Origin: Amorphochlora amoebiformis
Lineage: Eukaryota; Cercozoa; Chlorarachniophyceae
Assembly (NCBI GenBank): GCA_054601695.1
Contig: BAAHQB010000208.1
Span: 186,001 to 250,000 of the forward strand
Length of the DNA stretch: 64,000 nucleotides
Direction: 5' to 3'
The position numbers and the translations under genes were made by a program. Shown one piece after another: positions 54,792 to 64,000 of this stretch. The notes under the pieces are model-generated. The model worked only from the letters and a program-made list of their open reading frames with translations. It was not told the DNA's origin and did no database searches. Position 1 is the first letter of the stretch; each line of letters starts with the position of its first letter.

Positions 54792-55231
54792 GTATATATG
54801 TATTTATATATATGTATATATATAAATACCATTATTACTATAACTATTATTGTTACTATATATAATTATTACTAATATTATTGCGATATAAATATATTTA
54901 TAAAAATAACATTATATGTATAATTGATTTATAATAACACTAATAATGTAATATGATAATAGCTATAATTTTGAAAACAATAGTATCAAATAAATTAATA
55001 TTAATAGATAATAATAAAATGAGTAATAATGATAATAATAAGAAATGATAATGATAATAATACAATTAATATGATTTAAAATTGATAATAAGGTAATAAC
55101 AGAGGAACTAGGAATAACGATAATAGTAAATAAATACAATTATGAATAAATATGTATACACAAATACATAGGAATGTATAAAAATGCATATATATATATA
55201 TATATATATATGTACATCAATATGCACATGC

Positions 55232-55290
<59 letters not shown>

Positions 55291-55309
55291 ATGTTATGTA
55301 TAGGATACT

Positions 55310-55398
<89 letters not shown>

Positions 55399-55571
55399 GT
55401 ACATAATACATATGTATTATATCTATAATACATACCTGTATTATATAAATATATATGTATATATATATATATATATATATGTTATATACATATATATATA
55501 CATACATATATAATATATATATATATATATACATATATATATACATATATAACAAAGTATAGCAAACGGAA
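53879..55571. other. Convergent spacer between ETFA and Cys-rich gene
   Basis: 3' flank of ETFA. A CTAG-dense stretch of about 260 bp lies at 54185-54445, with around a dozen CTAG tetranucleotides. An AAT/ATA-rich region lies at 54830-55130, then (TA)n at 55190-55550. No exon is supported on either strand. Confidence 0.65.
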
Positions 55572-60798
<5,227 letters not shown>

Positions 60799-61026
60799 TC
60801 GGCTGGGTCACTCCTGCTACACCAGACAACTATCCTAGATTATGATGCGCGGAGCACCGAAGACTGATCACACCATATTCGAGTCGATTTTTCAAAATCG
60901 AAATTGATGGATATAGTCACTAAAGAAACTGATATAATTTCCTCTAAGACTGGTTGGAAAAATATTTTTGGCTCCTAACAACTGTCGCTGAGCTTCCCAA
61001 CGGCCCCCTCCTCGTGCCTGTCCGGC
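60799..61026. promoter_or_regulatory. Divergent promoter region, Cys-rich gene (-) and EF-hand-like gene (+)
   Basis: 228 bp of unique sequence between outward starts, with an inverted pair cgatttttcaaaatcg at about 60886-60901. No core promoter element can be assigned. Confidence 0.5.

Positions 61027-64000
<2,974 letters not shown>

Overview
This is a window of a nuclear genome from an intron-rich eukaryote, most likely a flagellated protist with a plastid. Introns are GT-AG with a few GC-AG. Spacers and introns are filled with (TA)n and TA/CA/TG microsatellites, and blocks of TTAGGG/CCCTAA-type repeats lie inside introns. The gene content includes a tubulin polyglutamylase-like enzyme (cilium/flagellum), a DUF1350 alpha/beta hydrolase (a family of cyanobacteria and plastids) with a signal-peptide-like leader, and mitochondrial ETF-alpha. 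The phylum cannot be fixed from this sequence. No tRNA, rRNA, CRISPR array or transposase gene was seen.

Coding sequence is a small fraction of the window. I joined islands of non-repetitive sequence by splice sites and codon phase into eight spliced genes and one unresolved gene. For all eight, every exon junction keeps frame through to a stop codon. In order they are: TTLL-type tubulin-amino-acid ligase (+, 187-13253, 5' end off the window); DUF1350 hydrolase (-, 14317-26149); unresolved gene (+, about 26321-26866); coiled-coil protein (-, 27856-34329); SLC17-like MFS transporter (+, 34862-48109); single-pass membrane protein of unknown family (-, 48643-50562); ETF-alpha (+, 50595-53878); Cys-rich protein (-, 55572-60798); and a protein with degenerate EF-hands (+, 61027-62596). 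Strands alternate strictly, so each gene shares a divergent promoter with one neighbour and a convergent 3' spacer with the other.

The most unusual feature is that many exons have decayed partial copies ('echoes') in the adjoining introns, set in (TA)n. Copies upstream of an exon carry its 3' splice site and exon beginning. Copies downstream carry its exon end and 5' splice site. One 50-nt exon of the DUF1350 gene is duplicated whole with only one synonymous difference, and using both copies would create a stop, so the two are mutually exclusive by frame. A second unusual feature is a conserved element of about 43 bp found five times, always inside intronic telomere-type repeats. The Cys-rich gene carries a 52-bp satellite in two of its introns, and one transporter intron carries complementary purine and pyrimidine arms. 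These point to introns growing by repeat-mediated duplication of their own boundaries.
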